The notes under the pieces are model-generated. The model was given only the letters and a program-made list of their open reading frames with translations. It made no database searches and had not been told where the DNA came from. From assembly GCA_963726785.1 (NCBI GenBank), contig CAVSDJ010000008.1, positions 1,364,001 to 1,428,000 of the forward strand: a stretch of 64,000 nt of DNA. The letters run 5' to 3'. Origin of the DNA: DATEKX01 sp963726785 (GTDB taxonomy: Bacteria; Acidobacteriota; Blastocatellia; UBA7656). Positions 26,337 through 35,717 of this stretch are shown here, in pieces; the first letter of the stretch is position 1, and every line of letters begins with the position of its first letter. The position numbers and the translations under genes are program-made.

Positions 26337-29300
26337 ATGCCTTTGCCAGATGCGCCTAGAGATCGTGATGCGATGATATCCCAAACCCTCAAATGGATTA
26401 ACGCAGTGATCGACATCTCAAAATCGTTATCCACTTGCCCGCGCCTGACGGTGGTCGCATGCGTCATTGCCCTTTGTGGGGCTTATCAACTGTCGGATGC
26501 CTTCCCCCGGTCGTGCCCAGACGAGGTTGCGCAGCAGACGCAGGCCAAACCTTCGGCACGACCACCATCGGCTCTGGCGGCAGCGCTCTTCGAGCAGGCG
26601 GAGAAATTGCGCAAAGACTGGAAGGCCGAAAGCACTCGCGAAGCGATTAAGAAATACCGTGAGGCATTAGCTTATTGGCAAGCGAGTGTTGCCCCACTGG
26701 CGCAAGCCAAAGCGCTGATCGCCCTTGGCGATGCTTACGCCACCCTCAGCGAAAATAGAAAGAGGCTGAATGCTTATGAACAAGCGCTGAAGCTCATTGA
26801 GCAGGCGCAGGATACCAAAGCTAAAATCGAGACGCTCAACAAAATAGCTTGGGCTTATATTGATCTCGGTGAAGTGACCCAAGCTTTCAGATTCTGCAAT
26901 CAATCATTGGCTTTGAGCCGGAAAACCGGCAACCGACCGGGGGAGGCTGAAGCGCTTAGTGCGACAGGTTCTGCGCAAGGCGCGACGGGGGATATGACCC
27001 AATCAATCGAGACGCTGCGCCAGGCACTCAATCTGTGGCAGTCTCTGGCCGACCATCATGGGCAGGCAGAGGCGTTAATCAACCTGGGATACCTCTACGA
27101 TAATTCGGGTGAACTCCACCAGGCACTGGATGCCTATAAGCAATCGCTTGAGCATAGTCAGAAAGCCGGTGATCGGCAAGGGGAAGCTCTGGCCCTTAGC
27201 GCCATTGGCAGGGTGCAGGCATGGTTGGGAGAGAAACAAACCGCACTTGATTATTACCAAGACGCCCTGAAACGCTTTCGTGAAATGGGTTTCAGAAACG
27301 GCGAGGCCTCGACCTGGAATAACATCGGCGCAGTTTATGAGGATTTGAGAAAGTTTCAAAAAGCCTTGGAATCCTATAGCCGGGCGTTGCACCTTTATCG
27401 ACTTGCGAGACACCGCAGCTATGAAGCCCTGACTATCGGTTACGTCGGCAAGATGCATCTATTGCTGGGTGACAAAAAGCGCGCGCTAGAACACTTTAAT
27501 CAAAAACTGGGCATCAGCCGTGCGGTTCGTGATTCTCGAATGCAGGGGTATACACTCAGAGATATCGGGTCAGTGTATGAAGCATTCGGTCAGAAAAAGA
27601 AAGCGCTCGCTTGCTATAACCAAGCTTTGAAGATGCAGCTTACTCATAACGACCGGCGGGGACAGGCTTATACATTGCTTGCGATGGGGCAAACCTATGA
27701 GGCCATCGGCGACAGGTCGAAAGCAATTGACTATTACCAGGAAGCTTTCCAGTTGATCGAGGCAGCAGAAGACCGCAGCGGCGAGGTGTCAACCCTATTC
27801 AACATCGCCAGAGCTGAGCGCGACCTCGGCCATTTAAATGAAGCGCGGTCACACATCGAAGGCGTGCTCCAAGCGGTCGAACAGCTTCGGCATGGGTTAG
27901 TCAACCAGGAGATGCGACTAGACTATTTTGCTCATGCTCACCAATACCGCAAATTTTATATCGCCTTGCTGATGCGGCTGTACAAACAGCAGGGGAACGA
28001 CGAGTTTGCCACCACCGCATTTGAAGTGAGCGAGCGCGCCCGCGCCCGCGTCTTGCTTGAGTTGTTGGCTGAAGCGCGAGTCGATATCAGGAGTGGAGTC
28101 GATGATGAGTTGTTGCAACGAGAGCGCTTGCTGCATCAGCAGATCGAAGCGAAGGCCGCTTATAATGCGCGCCTGCTTTACAGTTCCGGGGCTGGCGAAC
28201 AGGTTGCGAAGGTAAAGCAGGAATTAGCGAATTTACTTGATCAGTATCAGGAGGTTCAGGCGCAGATACGAGTTAAAAGCCCCCATTATGCTGAACTAGT
28301 ACAGCCGATGCCGCTCTCCCTGAATAAAATTCAGCAGCAAGTTTTGGACGCAGATACGATGCTGCTTGAATATTCACTCGACGAACCTCACAGCTATCTC
28401 TGGGCGGTAACGCCATCCTCAATTAGCAGCTATGAGCTACCCGGACGAAGCGAGATAGAGCGAATTGCTCGTGCCGTGTTGGACACAATTATCGCTTACG
28501 AACCGCAATTGAATCAGCTCGCATCGCCGCTTCGCTCGCAGATTAAGCCGACAGGCGAAATCTACTGGCGCAGGGCGGCCCAACTCAGTCAAGTTCTGCT
28601 AGGTCCAGTCGCAGCCCAGCTCAGCAGCCAGCGCTTGCTGATTGTCGCTGAAGGGATTTTGCAATTCGTGCCCTTTGCGGCCTTGCCCGTGCCGGAAAGA
28701 CCGGACAATCTGGCAGCACCGACCCTGACAGGCAAGGGAGCATTCTCGCCTATGCTTATCGACCATGAGATTATTTCCCTCCCCTCGGCGTCGGTGCTGG
28801 CGATGATGCGGCGACAAGTTGGCAACCGCCCTACAGCTGAAAAAGCGGTGGCGGTGATTGCCGATCCTGTCTTTGATCACAATGATGCCCGCCTGCAATT
28901 AGGCGATGCCCGCGCGGACGTCTTGAATCCATCCCCATTTGATAGAAACCAGGTGAGGAAGGCGTTTGTGAGCCGTTCTTCGAGGAGCAAACCGATGAGT
29001 TTCCCGCGCCTACCTTTCACCCGACGAGAAGCCAGCGCTATTCTGGCTTCGGCTACTGACGAGCAGGCGATGGAAGCGGTTGACTTTCAGGCCAGCCGCG
29101 CCACTGCCCTGAGCGCCGAGTTAAGCCGATATCGAATGGTTCATATTGCGAGCCATGGATGGCTCGATAGCGAGCATCCGGAATTATCTGCTATCGTCTT
29201 ATCCTTGGTTGACCAGCACGGCCAGCCGCAGAATGGCTTCTTGCGGTTGCATGACATTTACAATATGAATCTATCGGCTGATCTGGTTGTGTTAAGCGCT

Positions 29301-29579
29301 TGTCAGACTGCGCTCGGCAAAGACGTTAAGGGGGAAGGGCTGATCGGCCTGACGCGCGGATTTACGTATGCTGGTGCCACACGCGTTGTATCCAGCCTGT
29401 GGAGGGTCGATGACCAGGCGACCGCCGAATTAATGGGACGGTTTTACCACAAAATCCTCAAGGAACACCTTCGCCCGGCGGCGGCATTGCGGTCAGCACA
29501 GCTTGAGATTATGAGTCAAAAGCAATGGCAGTCGCCGTACTACTGGGCGGCCTTCATTTTACAGGGGGATTGGAATTGA
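26337..29579 (+). CDS. TPR-CHAT protease 1
   Basis: This protein of about 1080 residues starts with a hydrophobic segment at about residues 35-55 (LTVVACVIALCGAYQLSDAF) that could be a signal or membrane anchor. About ten tetratricopeptide repeats follow (for example ALINLGYLYDNSGELHQALD and YTLLAMGQTYEAIGDRSKAI), then a C-terminal CHAT protease domain. The CHAT catalytic pair is visible as VHIASHGW (His at about 940) and VVLSACQTALG (Cys at about 989), with GEGLIGLTRGFTYAGA after it and the typical PYYWAAFILQGDW ending. The start is uncertain: TTG 26331, ATG 26337 or ATG 26373. A TATAAT at 26320-26325 would put the transcript start near 26332 and so favour 26373. The TPRs should bind a partner and control the protease. 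Confidence 0.88.
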   Translation: MPLPDAPRDRDAMISQTLKWINAVIDISKSLSTCPRLTVVACVIALCGAYQLSDAFPRSCPDEVAQQTQAKPSARPPSALAAALFEQAEKLRKDWKAESTREAIKKYREALAYWQASVAPLAQAKALIALGDAYATLSENRKRLNAYEQALKLIEQAQDTKAKIETLNKIAWAYIDLGEVTQAFRFCNQSLALSRKTGNRPGEAEALSATGSAQGATGDMTQSIETLRQALNLWQSLADHHGQAEALINLGYLYDNSGELHQALDAYKQSLEHSQKAGDRQGEALALSAIGRVQAWLGEKQTALDYYQDALKRFREMGFRNGEASTWNNIGAVYEDLRKFQKALESYSRALHLYRLARHRSYEALTIGYVGKMHLLLGDKKRALEHFNQKLGISRAVRDSRMQGYTLRDIGSVYEAFGQKKKALACYNQALKMQLTHNDRRGQAYTLLAMGQTYEAIGDRSKAIDYYQEAFQLIEAAEDRSGEVSTLFNIARAERDLGHLNEARSHIEGVLQAVEQLRHGLVNQEMRLDYFAHAHQYRKFYIALLMRLYKQQGNDEFATTAFEVSERARARVLLELLAEARVDIRSGVDDELLQRERLLHQQIEAKAAYNARLLYSSGAGEQVAKVKQELANLLDQYQEVQAQIRVKSPHYAELVQPMPLSLNKIQQQVLDADTMLLEYSLDEPHSYLWAVTPSSISSYELPGRSEIERIARAVLDTIIAYEPQLNQLASPLRSQIKPTGEIYWRRAAQLSQVLLGPVAAQLSSQRLLIVAEGILQFVPFAALPVPERPDNLAAPTLTGKGAFSPMLIDHEIISLPSASVLAMMRRQVGNRPTAEKAVAVIADPVFDHNDARLQLGDARADVLNPSPFDRNQVRKAFVSRSSRSKPMSFPRLPFTRREASAILASATDEQAMEAVDFQASRATALSAELSRYRMVHIASHGWLDSEHPELSAIVLSLVDQHGQPQNGFLRLHDIYNMNLSADLVVLSACQTALGKDVKGEGLIGLTRGFTYAGATRVVSSLWRVDDQATAELMGRFYHKILKEHLRPAAALRSAQLEIMSQKQWQSPYYWAAFILQGDWN

Positions 29580-29625
29580 AAGATCGAAATGCAGTAAGAA
29601 TTAATTTATCCGATGGTTATAATCT

Positions 29626-30183
29626 GTGAAGACAGAATGGGCCCTGACAGAAGCCGCTTTCTACAGATTGCTGCGATGGCTCGATGAAGATCAGGAGCAG
29701 GCGGCGACCCGTTATGAAGAGATCCGCGATGGATTAATAAAAATATTTGTGCGCCGAGGGTGTTATTGTGCAGAGGATCTCGCCGACAAGACGATCAACC
29801 GGGTTACGCAGAAACTCGATGAGATAGGCGATGAGTATAGAGGCAATAAGGCGCTGTATTTTTATGGGGTAGCGAAGCACATCTATCAGGAATTTCAGAG
29901 AAAGCCGCCGGTGGCTAGCCCCTCCGTCCCGATTCATTCCCCCGAAGAGAAAGAACGCCGCTCCGTTTGCCTGGATAGTTGCCTGAATGAGCTCTCGCCC
30001 GAAGACCGCGAGCTAGTCCTCCAGTATTACGAAGCGGATGGGGCGGTAAGGATTGTTCATAGAAAGAAGATGACGGAAGCGATGAGCATCGACCCTCATC
30101 TTCTAAGAGTACGGATTTCAAGAATAAAGCGGCGGCTGGCGCAGTGTGTTCGCGCTCGTATGCAGGAGAGCGAAGAACGTTGA
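29626..30183 (+). CDS. ECF-like RNA polymerase sigma factor
   Basis: This 185-residue protein resembles the short sigma-70 family factors common in Acidobacteria. The N-terminal region 2 part contains EDLADKTINRVTQKLDEI and KALYFYGVAKHIYQEFQRK. The C-terminal region 4 part contains CLNELSPEDRELVLQYYE and a helix-turn-helix ending LLRVRISRIKRRLAQCV. The GTG at 29626 starts only four bases after a TATAAT, so translation may be leaderless. It follows the CHAT gene by 46 bases and precedes a membrane protein that could be its anti-sigma partner. It could drive genes of this island. Confidence 0.75.
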   Translation: MKTEWALTEAAFYRLLRWLDEDQEQAATRYEEIRDGLIKIFVRRGCYCAEDLADKTINRVTQKLDEIGDEYRGNKALYFYGVAKHIYQEFQRKPPVASPSVPIHSPEEKERRSVCLDSCLNELSPEDRELVLQYYEADGAVRIVHRKKMTEAMSIDPHLLRVRISRIKRRLAQCVRARMQESEER

Positions 30184-30255
30184 AGCGTGCGACCGGTTAT
30201 TCTTTCAGCTTGAATTGCATATTATACGGAGTAAGTTGTCAAAGGGTCAGCAACA

Positions 30256-31257
30256 ATGGATATAGACGCAGAGCGAAAGTCGCTGCTTAGACAGTATCTG
30301 CTGGGCATACTCTCCGAAGACGAACTCAGTCGGGTGGAGATGCAAATACTGTCTGACAAAGAATTCTATGATCAAGTACAGGCCGCTGAAGAAGAGCTGA
30401 TCGACGAATACTTGAATGGCGAACTCATCCGACAGGATTTAATTAAATTCGAGCAGGTGTTCTTAGCCACACCGGAAGGAAACGAACAGGTGGAACTCGC
30501 ACGAATGCTCAGGCAATATGCCGCCGATAGGACTCAGCCGCAGGCGATCAAGCGGGCGGTTGATGCCGATAAACAGTTGTCCGTGTCGGCCATTCTTTTA
30601 TTCCTGCGGGCTCAATTTCGTCAGGCGAGACTTGCGTTTTTGTTTTTGTTGCTCATTATGATGGTTGCCGTTGTTTGGCTGACGATCCGCGTGCTTCGCT
30701 TGCAGGATGAGATGGGGCAACTCCGCGCCAGCCAGACACCATCGCAGAGCACCATCGTGGAGATGGAAAAAGAGATCGTTAGCCTAAAGACCAACATCGC
30801 GCAGTTAGCGGCAGAGTTGCAACAGGCACAGGAGAGCAAGGCTGTATTGGAAAAAGAAATCGCCGCTATGCGCATAAATAACGGCAATCGAAATCTCGGC
30901 CCGGACAGCGAGCAGACCGCACTCGTTGCGATGACGTTGAAGCCGGGAGGCGCAAGAAGCAACGGTCTGAGTAATACTATAGAAATCACGTCACATACAA
31001 AAAGCGTCTTGTTACGGCTGATCTTGTCGGATAATAGCTACATAAGATATAACGTGGTTGTTGAATCAGCAGAGGGCCGAACGATTCGGACCGAGCAGGC
31101 TCTCGCGGCGCGGTCGGCTAGCGGTAAGCACCTGCGACTCACCATTCCAAGCGAGGTGCTATCGGCTGGTGATTACCTAATCAAGATCTTCGGCCTGACC
31201 AATGAAGGCCAAGCCGAAGGCAGCGACATTTTTTATTTTCGGATTCTTAGAAAGTAG
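30256..31257 (+). CDS. Membrane anti-sigma-like protein with coiled coil
   Basis: This 333-residue protein has a cytoplasmic N-terminal helical part (about 1-100, RQYLLGILSEDELSRVEMQI and LIDEYLNGEL) like that of anti-sigma or zinc-finger-like regulators in Acidobacteria. One transmembrane helix follows at about 123-143 (FLFLLLIMMVAVVWLTIRVL), then a coiled coil (about 145-205) and a beta-rich domain outside the membrane ending GDYLIKIFGLTNEGQ. No zinc ligands are visible. The layout suggests that a signal sensed outside the cell is passed to the preceding sigma factor, though the pairing is based on position. Confidence 0.65.
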   Translation: MDIDAERKSLLRQYLLGILSEDELSRVEMQILSDKEFYDQVQAAEEELIDEYLNGELIRQDLIKFEQVFLATPEGNEQVELARMLRQYAADRTQPQAIKRAVDADKQLSVSAILLFLRAQFRQARLAFLFLLLIMMVAVVWLTIRVLRLQDEMGQLRASQTPSQSTIVEMEKEIVSLKTNIAQLAAELQQAQESKAVLEKEIAAMRINNGNRNLGPDSEQTALVAMTLKPGGARSNGLSNTIEITSHTKSVLLRLILSDNSYIRYNVVVESAEGRTIRTEQALAARSASGKHLRLTIPSEVLSAGDYLIKIFGLTNEGQAEGSDIFYFRILRK

Positions 31258-31476
31258 CGCGAGCGCGGTTGACTCTCAGCCGATCCAGCGCCTTCCCTGC
31301 CCTGGTACTTTCCGTCCTAATCGCAACCTGAAATCTCAAATTCTCTGAGACGTTTTTCTTTTTTTCATCATAACGAGTGGAGGCGGGCGACGGCCTCCGT
31401 TGTAAGACTTGGTGCGTAGCGAGGCGAATGCAGGCGAGTGCGGAAAGCAAGCCTCAGTGACCAGAGGAGATCAGAG

Positions 31477-33843
31477 TTGATAAAAATCGGGGATTTTGAC
31501 GGGATGTGCGAGCGCCTGGCTGCGCTGGCCGGAGAGTCGGCGAAACTTTCGGTTTTAGACCTGCGAGCGCAGCAATCACTCCGTGAGGTCGAAACGAAAG
31601 CCAGAGCGCAGTATTTCAGGATCGTCTTAATCAGTCCGTTCCAGGGCGGGAAATCGACTATCTTTAACACGCTTTGCGGCGGCAGAGAGTTGAGCCCGAC
31701 GGGCTTCGGGCTGAAGACCAGTGCCGCCGTAGTTGAGGCTACCTATTTGGAGTCCGGCGACGAGTACGCAGAAATCGAATGGCGTAACAATGTGGAACTG
31801 CTTGAGGGAATTCTTGATCCTCTGGTTGAGCATTTAGTCAAGTTCGATCCCGCGCGCTTCGGCAATTCGCAAGGCAAAGACATCACCCGGATCCTGGATT
31901 TGGATAATCCAAAAGATCGGGCGTTGTTAATAAAGGCGCAGGCAGAAGCGGAAGCTGCATATCTGGGTAATAGGGCGAATTATCCGACTGAATATATCGA
32001 TATGCTGGAGGTCGGTTGGCTCACCCTGAAGCATTTTGAGAGTACTCGCAAATTGCTCGCCAGGCAACGGGTCAGCCTTGAGCAAGCGACCGGCTGGGTG
32101 CGCTACCCGAAGGACTGGACGGGGCGCGCCAAAGAAGATTTCAAGCTCTCCGACGTGCTCTTCCTGTTTCTCAGGAAAGTTTCGTTCAAGCTGAGAGAAC
32201 CGAATTTGAAGACGCTGCGCGCCACGATTGTCGATTGTCCGGGATTGCAGGCAAGCACGTATGATAACAAAACCACTCGCCGCTTAATTAGCCAGGCCGA
32301 TGCGATCATTTTCCTGCTGGGGACTAACGGCAGGGGGATGTCGCTGGACTATCTCGATCAGGTTGCACTCTTCAAGCAGTATGACCTCGGCGACCGGATT
32401 TTCTTTGGCTATAACGCCGTCCAGACGCCGGAGAAAGTTGCACGCGAATTGATCTTACCCGCCGACCTGGCGCAATTGGCGGCGCGAGGCTTTCGAGTGC
32501 CGAAAGAGCGGATTGCCATCTTTCATGCGCTACTTGCCTACCGAGCGAAAGGCTATCAGTTGTTGCACGCGGGGAAAATGCCGGAACAGACCATGCGCAT
32601 CTTGTCGGAACATGCCAGGGACAAAATCCCCCCTGAACAGTTACCGCTCAAGGGCAAGGAAGATGCAAAGAATGTAACGTTCATTATCGAATCTGACTTG
32701 CAACAATCATTCGCGACTTTTTTGGGCCGCTGGATACCAGAGATCACTCCGCCATTAGCAAGTGAGGCTGAGCGGCTTTCAAATTGGCAAACCATGATTG
32801 AGCTTGCGGGCAGATTCATCACCGGCCAGAAAGCCGAATCGATCCTATTGAACAAAGGCGCGCTGTTGATTAGGCAGACTCTCGACGAAGCTGCCGATGG
32901 CTGGCTCGATAGAGAGAAGGCGGTGGCCAAGAATGAAAAGCAATTGAAAGCGGAGCAAGAAAGCGCCCAGGCCAGGTTTGACCGTTTCAAGCGCGAAGCC
33001 AGGCCCGTGCAGAAGCGATTTATCCATAAGCTGGAAAACTCCGCCATGCAGCAGCTCTGCGATGAAGTGACAAAAATTCTCGACCAGGCCGAGGACGATT
33101 TAGCTGACGAACTCAAAAAGCGAATACGCGGTTTTGACAATGCAGGCAAGGCCGGGCGCAAGCTGGCGGACTGTGCCAATAACTTCATCGGCAGGAAACT
33201 GGCGGGCTGGCAAAATAAAGTGAAGCATGGCGACAGCAAAGCGCTAAAGGCCATCCGCAAAGAAATCATCAGGCCCGCAAATCAAGAATTCCGCGATCTG
33301 GCAAAGAAAGTTGATATGGAGTCTACCGGCATGTTGAAAGGGCTGTCGATCAATCTCGACTTCGAAGACGGCCTCGACCTGTCGGGCGTGTCCGAATTGA
33401 TCGAGCGATCTTTCTCCGAAAGCATAGCAAATGAACTCGGCGACATGTTCGAGGAGATGTTCGGAGATATTGCCATCTGGCTAAGAAATTCGTACTTTGA
33501 TCACATCTCGGATTCCAGGCAAAAGATGTTGGTCAAGGTGACCGGCGTGGCCGAATCTGCCATCGAAGAGGCGAGCAAAGCGGCTCGAAAAATGATCGAG
33601 AAACAGATGCGGCGACAGGCCAAACGAATTGATAAGAAGATCGACAAGGCGCTGGAAGAACTCCAGCAGGCTCTTCAGGGGCGAGTCGAACAGCGCGAAA
33701 AAGATTTCAAGAAGACGGTAAAAGAGAGGGAGAAGATAGCCGCCGAATCCGCGCGCATCCGCCAGGAAATCATCAAGCCCGCTCAGCGGCGCGTGGACGA
33801 TTTCATTGCCGCAGCACGCCGGAGCCTGAAAGGGGAGCGATGA
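31477..33843 (+). CDS. Large dynamin-like GTPase A1
   Basis: This P-loop GTPase of about 788 residues has G1 PFQGGKST near residue 59, a G2-like SAAVVEATY region, G3 TIVDCPGLQ near 240 and FFGYNAVQT in place of a clean G4. The C-terminal 350 residues are long, charged, coiled-coil helices (for example ANNFIGRKLAGWQNKV, KQMRRQAKRIDKKIDKALEE), as in dynamin-like proteins; no transmembrane helix is obvious. I prefer the TTG at 31477 because an AGAGGAGAT site precedes it; a GTG at 31438 is also open. It overlaps the GTPase-WD40 gene by 4 bases. A frameshifted paralogue lies at 35415-37803. It probably polymerises or remodels in a GTP-dependent way and controls the CHAT/caspase effectors (inference). 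Confidence 0.75.
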   Translation: MIKIGDFDGMCERLAALAGESAKLSVLDLRAQQSLREVETKARAQYFRIVLISPFQGGKSTIFNTLCGGRELSPTGFGLKTSAAVVEATYLESGDEYAEIEWRNNVELLEGILDPLVEHLVKFDPARFGNSQGKDITRILDLDNPKDRALLIKAQAEAEAAYLGNRANYPTEYIDMLEVGWLTLKHFESTRKLLARQRVSLEQATGWVRYPKDWTGRAKEDFKLSDVLFLFLRKVSFKLREPNLKTLRATIVDCPGLQASTYDNKTTRRLISQADAIIFLLGTNGRGMSLDYLDQVALFKQYDLGDRIFFGYNAVQTPEKVARELILPADLAQLAARGFRVPKERIAIFHALLAYRAKGYQLLHAGKMPEQTMRILSEHARDKIPPEQLPLKGKEDAKNVTFIIESDLQQSFATFLGRWIPEITPPLASEAERLSNWQTMIELAGRFITGQKAESILLNKGALLIRQTLDEAADGWLDREKAVAKNEKQLKAEQESAQARFDRFKREARPVQKRFIHKLENSAMQQLCDEVTKILDQAEDDLADELKKRIRGFDNAGKAGRKLADCANNFIGRKLAGWQNKVKHGDSKALKAIRKEIIRPANQEFRDLAKKVDMESTGMLKGLSINLDFEDGLDLSGVSELIERSFSESIANELGDMFEEMFGDIAIWLRNSYFDHISDSRQKMLVKVTGVAESAIEEASKAARKMIEKQMRRQAKRIDKKIDKALEELQQALQGRVEQREKDFKKTVKEREKIAAESARIRQEIIKPAQRRVDDFIAAARRSLKGER

Positions 33844-35369
33844 ATACGCGGGTCGCCATTGTCGGGGGCTTTCAGAACGGCAAATCGACGCTGATCAATT
33901 GTCTTCTCGGCGCGCGGGTCGCGACCGTCGGCCAAGGACTGGCGACGACTCGCATTACGGTCGAATACCGCTACGGTGATAAAAATTACGTCGCCGCCGT
34001 TGGGCCGTCCGGCGAGCGATTTGAAACCCCTGTGAGCGAGTTTGTGCGGGCAAAGTCTGGCTATCAATGGGAGACATGTCGGCGGGCCAGTGTCTATCTT
34101 AAAAACCCCATGCTCGAGCAATTGGAGTTGATCGATACGCCGGGGCTTGACGCCAGCGAGCCCGACACGGCGCGGTCGCTGGCGAGCACGGAGTCGGCGG
34201 ACTTCGTTATCCTGTTGATGACCAGAGGCTTTCCGGCTGGCAACCCGCAATTCACCGATTTCATTCGCCGAGCGCTGTCCGAACGGCATTATGCGCTCGT
34301 CCTTAATTGCGGTCGCGAATGTCCGCCCGACATCAATACTCCGGCGGCGATACAAATTGAGCAAGAGATTGTCAGGTGGCTTGAACGGCTCGGGCTCACG
34401 GGCCCCCGCTTCACACAGCGCGTCAATCTCGGGTGGGTTTATCGAGATCTGATCTGCAAAACCGCCGAAGTCCGCCAGCGTGAAAAGTGGACGGCTGAAG
34501 AGTTGTTGCAACGCAGCGGGCTCACCTCATTCCGCGACAAATTGATTGCCGAAGCCCCGCGCCATAGCCGGGACCACTACGCCTTACGATCCACGTTCGA
34601 GGCGGCGCGCGGGGCGAGCGGCGGTCTGACTAAAATCAAACATTCAACAGGCGTGGTGAATACGTTGGAGGCCATCGGGTTTGATGGAGAGGGGAAAATC
34701 ATCGCCTCCGGGGGCGAAGGCGGGCGTATTGTGATCTGGGCTCCGCAGACCGGGCGGTTGCTGTTGGCTCCGGGATGGCATTCGGGGTACATCCGCTGCG
34801 CGGCAATCAACGGCAGCCATCAGCTACTAGCCACCGGGCGCAAGCGCATCAAGCTCTGGGATATGAAAACCGGCAGGCTGATCTGGAGGTATAAATACCT
34901 GAACTCCTACTTGACCTGCATGGCGCTCAGTTCAACGGCGCAGACAATCGCTTACAGTTACGCGCGGGAAATTTACTCGGTATCGGTCAATCAAAGGCGA
35001 GCGCTTAACCCCAGGCTCAGTCATGACGCGAGCATCAAATGTCTGGCTTACAGTCCTGAGGGCAAGCGGCTCGCCAGCGGTAGCGACGACGCGCTGGTCA
35101 TTTTATGGAACCGTTATCGCGGCACGAAGGCGGCCACGCTTGCAGGCCACAAGGGGCCGGTCACGGCTGTCGTTTTCAGTCCTGACGGTGAACTGCTGGT
35201 CAGCGGCGGCACCGATAAAATGATCCGCATCTGGGAAGTCCGCAGCGGCCAAATGCTGCGTCAGCTTAAAGGCCACCGCCAGGCGGTTCAATGTCTGAAT
35301 TTCAGCACTGACGGGAGAACCTTAATCAGTGCCAGTCAGGATGGACAGATTAAAATCTGGGGCCGTTAG
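33840..35369 (+). CDS. GTPase-WD40 fusion protein
   Basis: This 509-residue protein has an N-terminal P-loop GTPase (G1 GGFQNGKST at residues 9-17, G2-like TTRITVEYRY, G3 LIDTPGLDASEPD near 98; the G4 position reads LNCGRE, not NKxD). After about residue 255 a beta-propeller carries roughly six WD40-type units ending VIWAPQTG, IKLWDMKTG, VILWNRYRG, IRIWEVRSG and IKIWGR, with GH...V....FSPDG signatures in the last ones. It starts within the stop codon of the preceding GTPase (ATGA overlap). The propeller is likely the docking or sensing part. This fusion is unusual in bacteria. Confidence 0.85.
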   Translation: MNTRVAIVGGFQNGKSTLINCLLGARVATVGQGLATTRITVEYRYGDKNYVAAVGPSGERFETPVSEFVRAKSGYQWETCRRASVYLKNPMLEQLELIDTPGLDASEPDTARSLASTESADFVILLMTRGFPAGNPQFTDFIRRALSERHYALVLNCGRECPPDINTPAAIQIEQEIVRWLERLGLTGPRFTQRVNLGWVYRDLICKTAEVRQREKWTAEELLQRSGLTSFRDKLIAEAPRHSRDHYALRSTFEAARGASGGLTKIKHSTGVVNTLEAIGFDGEGKIIASGGEGGRIVIWAPQTGRLLLAPGWHSGYIRCAAINGSHQLLATGRKRIKLWDMKTGRLIWRYKYLNSYLTCMALSSTAQTIAYSYAREIYSVSVNQRRALNPRLSHDASIKCLAYSPEGKRLASGSDDALVILWNRYRGTKAATLAGHKGPVTAVVFSPDGELLVSGGTDKMIRIWEVRSGQMLRQLKGHRQAVQCLNFSTDGRTLISASQDGQIKIWGR

Positions 35370-35414
35370 CGCGCTGGTCTCTTGGCAGCTCAATCGCTCA
35401 TAAGGAGATGAATT

Positions 35415-35717
35415 ATGGAAAGCACGGTTTTTGATCGTTATTGTGAAGAGCTTGCACAGTTGGCCCGCGACGCCCGGTCGCTGCCTGATATAGCTCATTC
35501 GCTGCAAAACATTGAACAAATCGAGAGCGGCGCAACGTCGCAGCACTTTAAGATTGTCCTCGTCAGCTCGTTTCAGGGCGGGAAATCGACTATCTTTAAC
35601 ACGCTTTGCGGCGGCAGAGAGTTGAGCCCGACAGGCTTCGGATTGAAGACGAGCGCCGCCGTCGCGGAAGCCCATTTTCTCGATGACGAACATGCCCCAG
35701 GAATATGCCGAGGTTGA
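35415..35717 (+). CDS. Large dynamin-like GTPase A2, N-terminal part (frameshifted)
   Basis: This is the first 100 residues of a paralogue of the GTPase at 31477-33843. It contains the P-loop SSFQGGKSTIFNTLCGGREL, and the frame then runs into a stop at 35717. The coherent coding sequence moves to the frame of the next entry near 35693-35702, at a CCCC run, where QEYAEVEWRKDHELLEG matches DEYAEIEWRNNVELLEG of the paralogue. A good AAGGAGATG site precedes the ATG. Either a base is miscalled or the gene is disrupted. Confidence 0.7.
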   Translation: MESTVFDRYCEELAQLARDARSLPDIAHSLQNIEQIESGATSQHFKIVLVSSFQGGKSTIFNTLCGGRELSPTGFGLKTSAAVAEAHFLDDEHAPGICRG

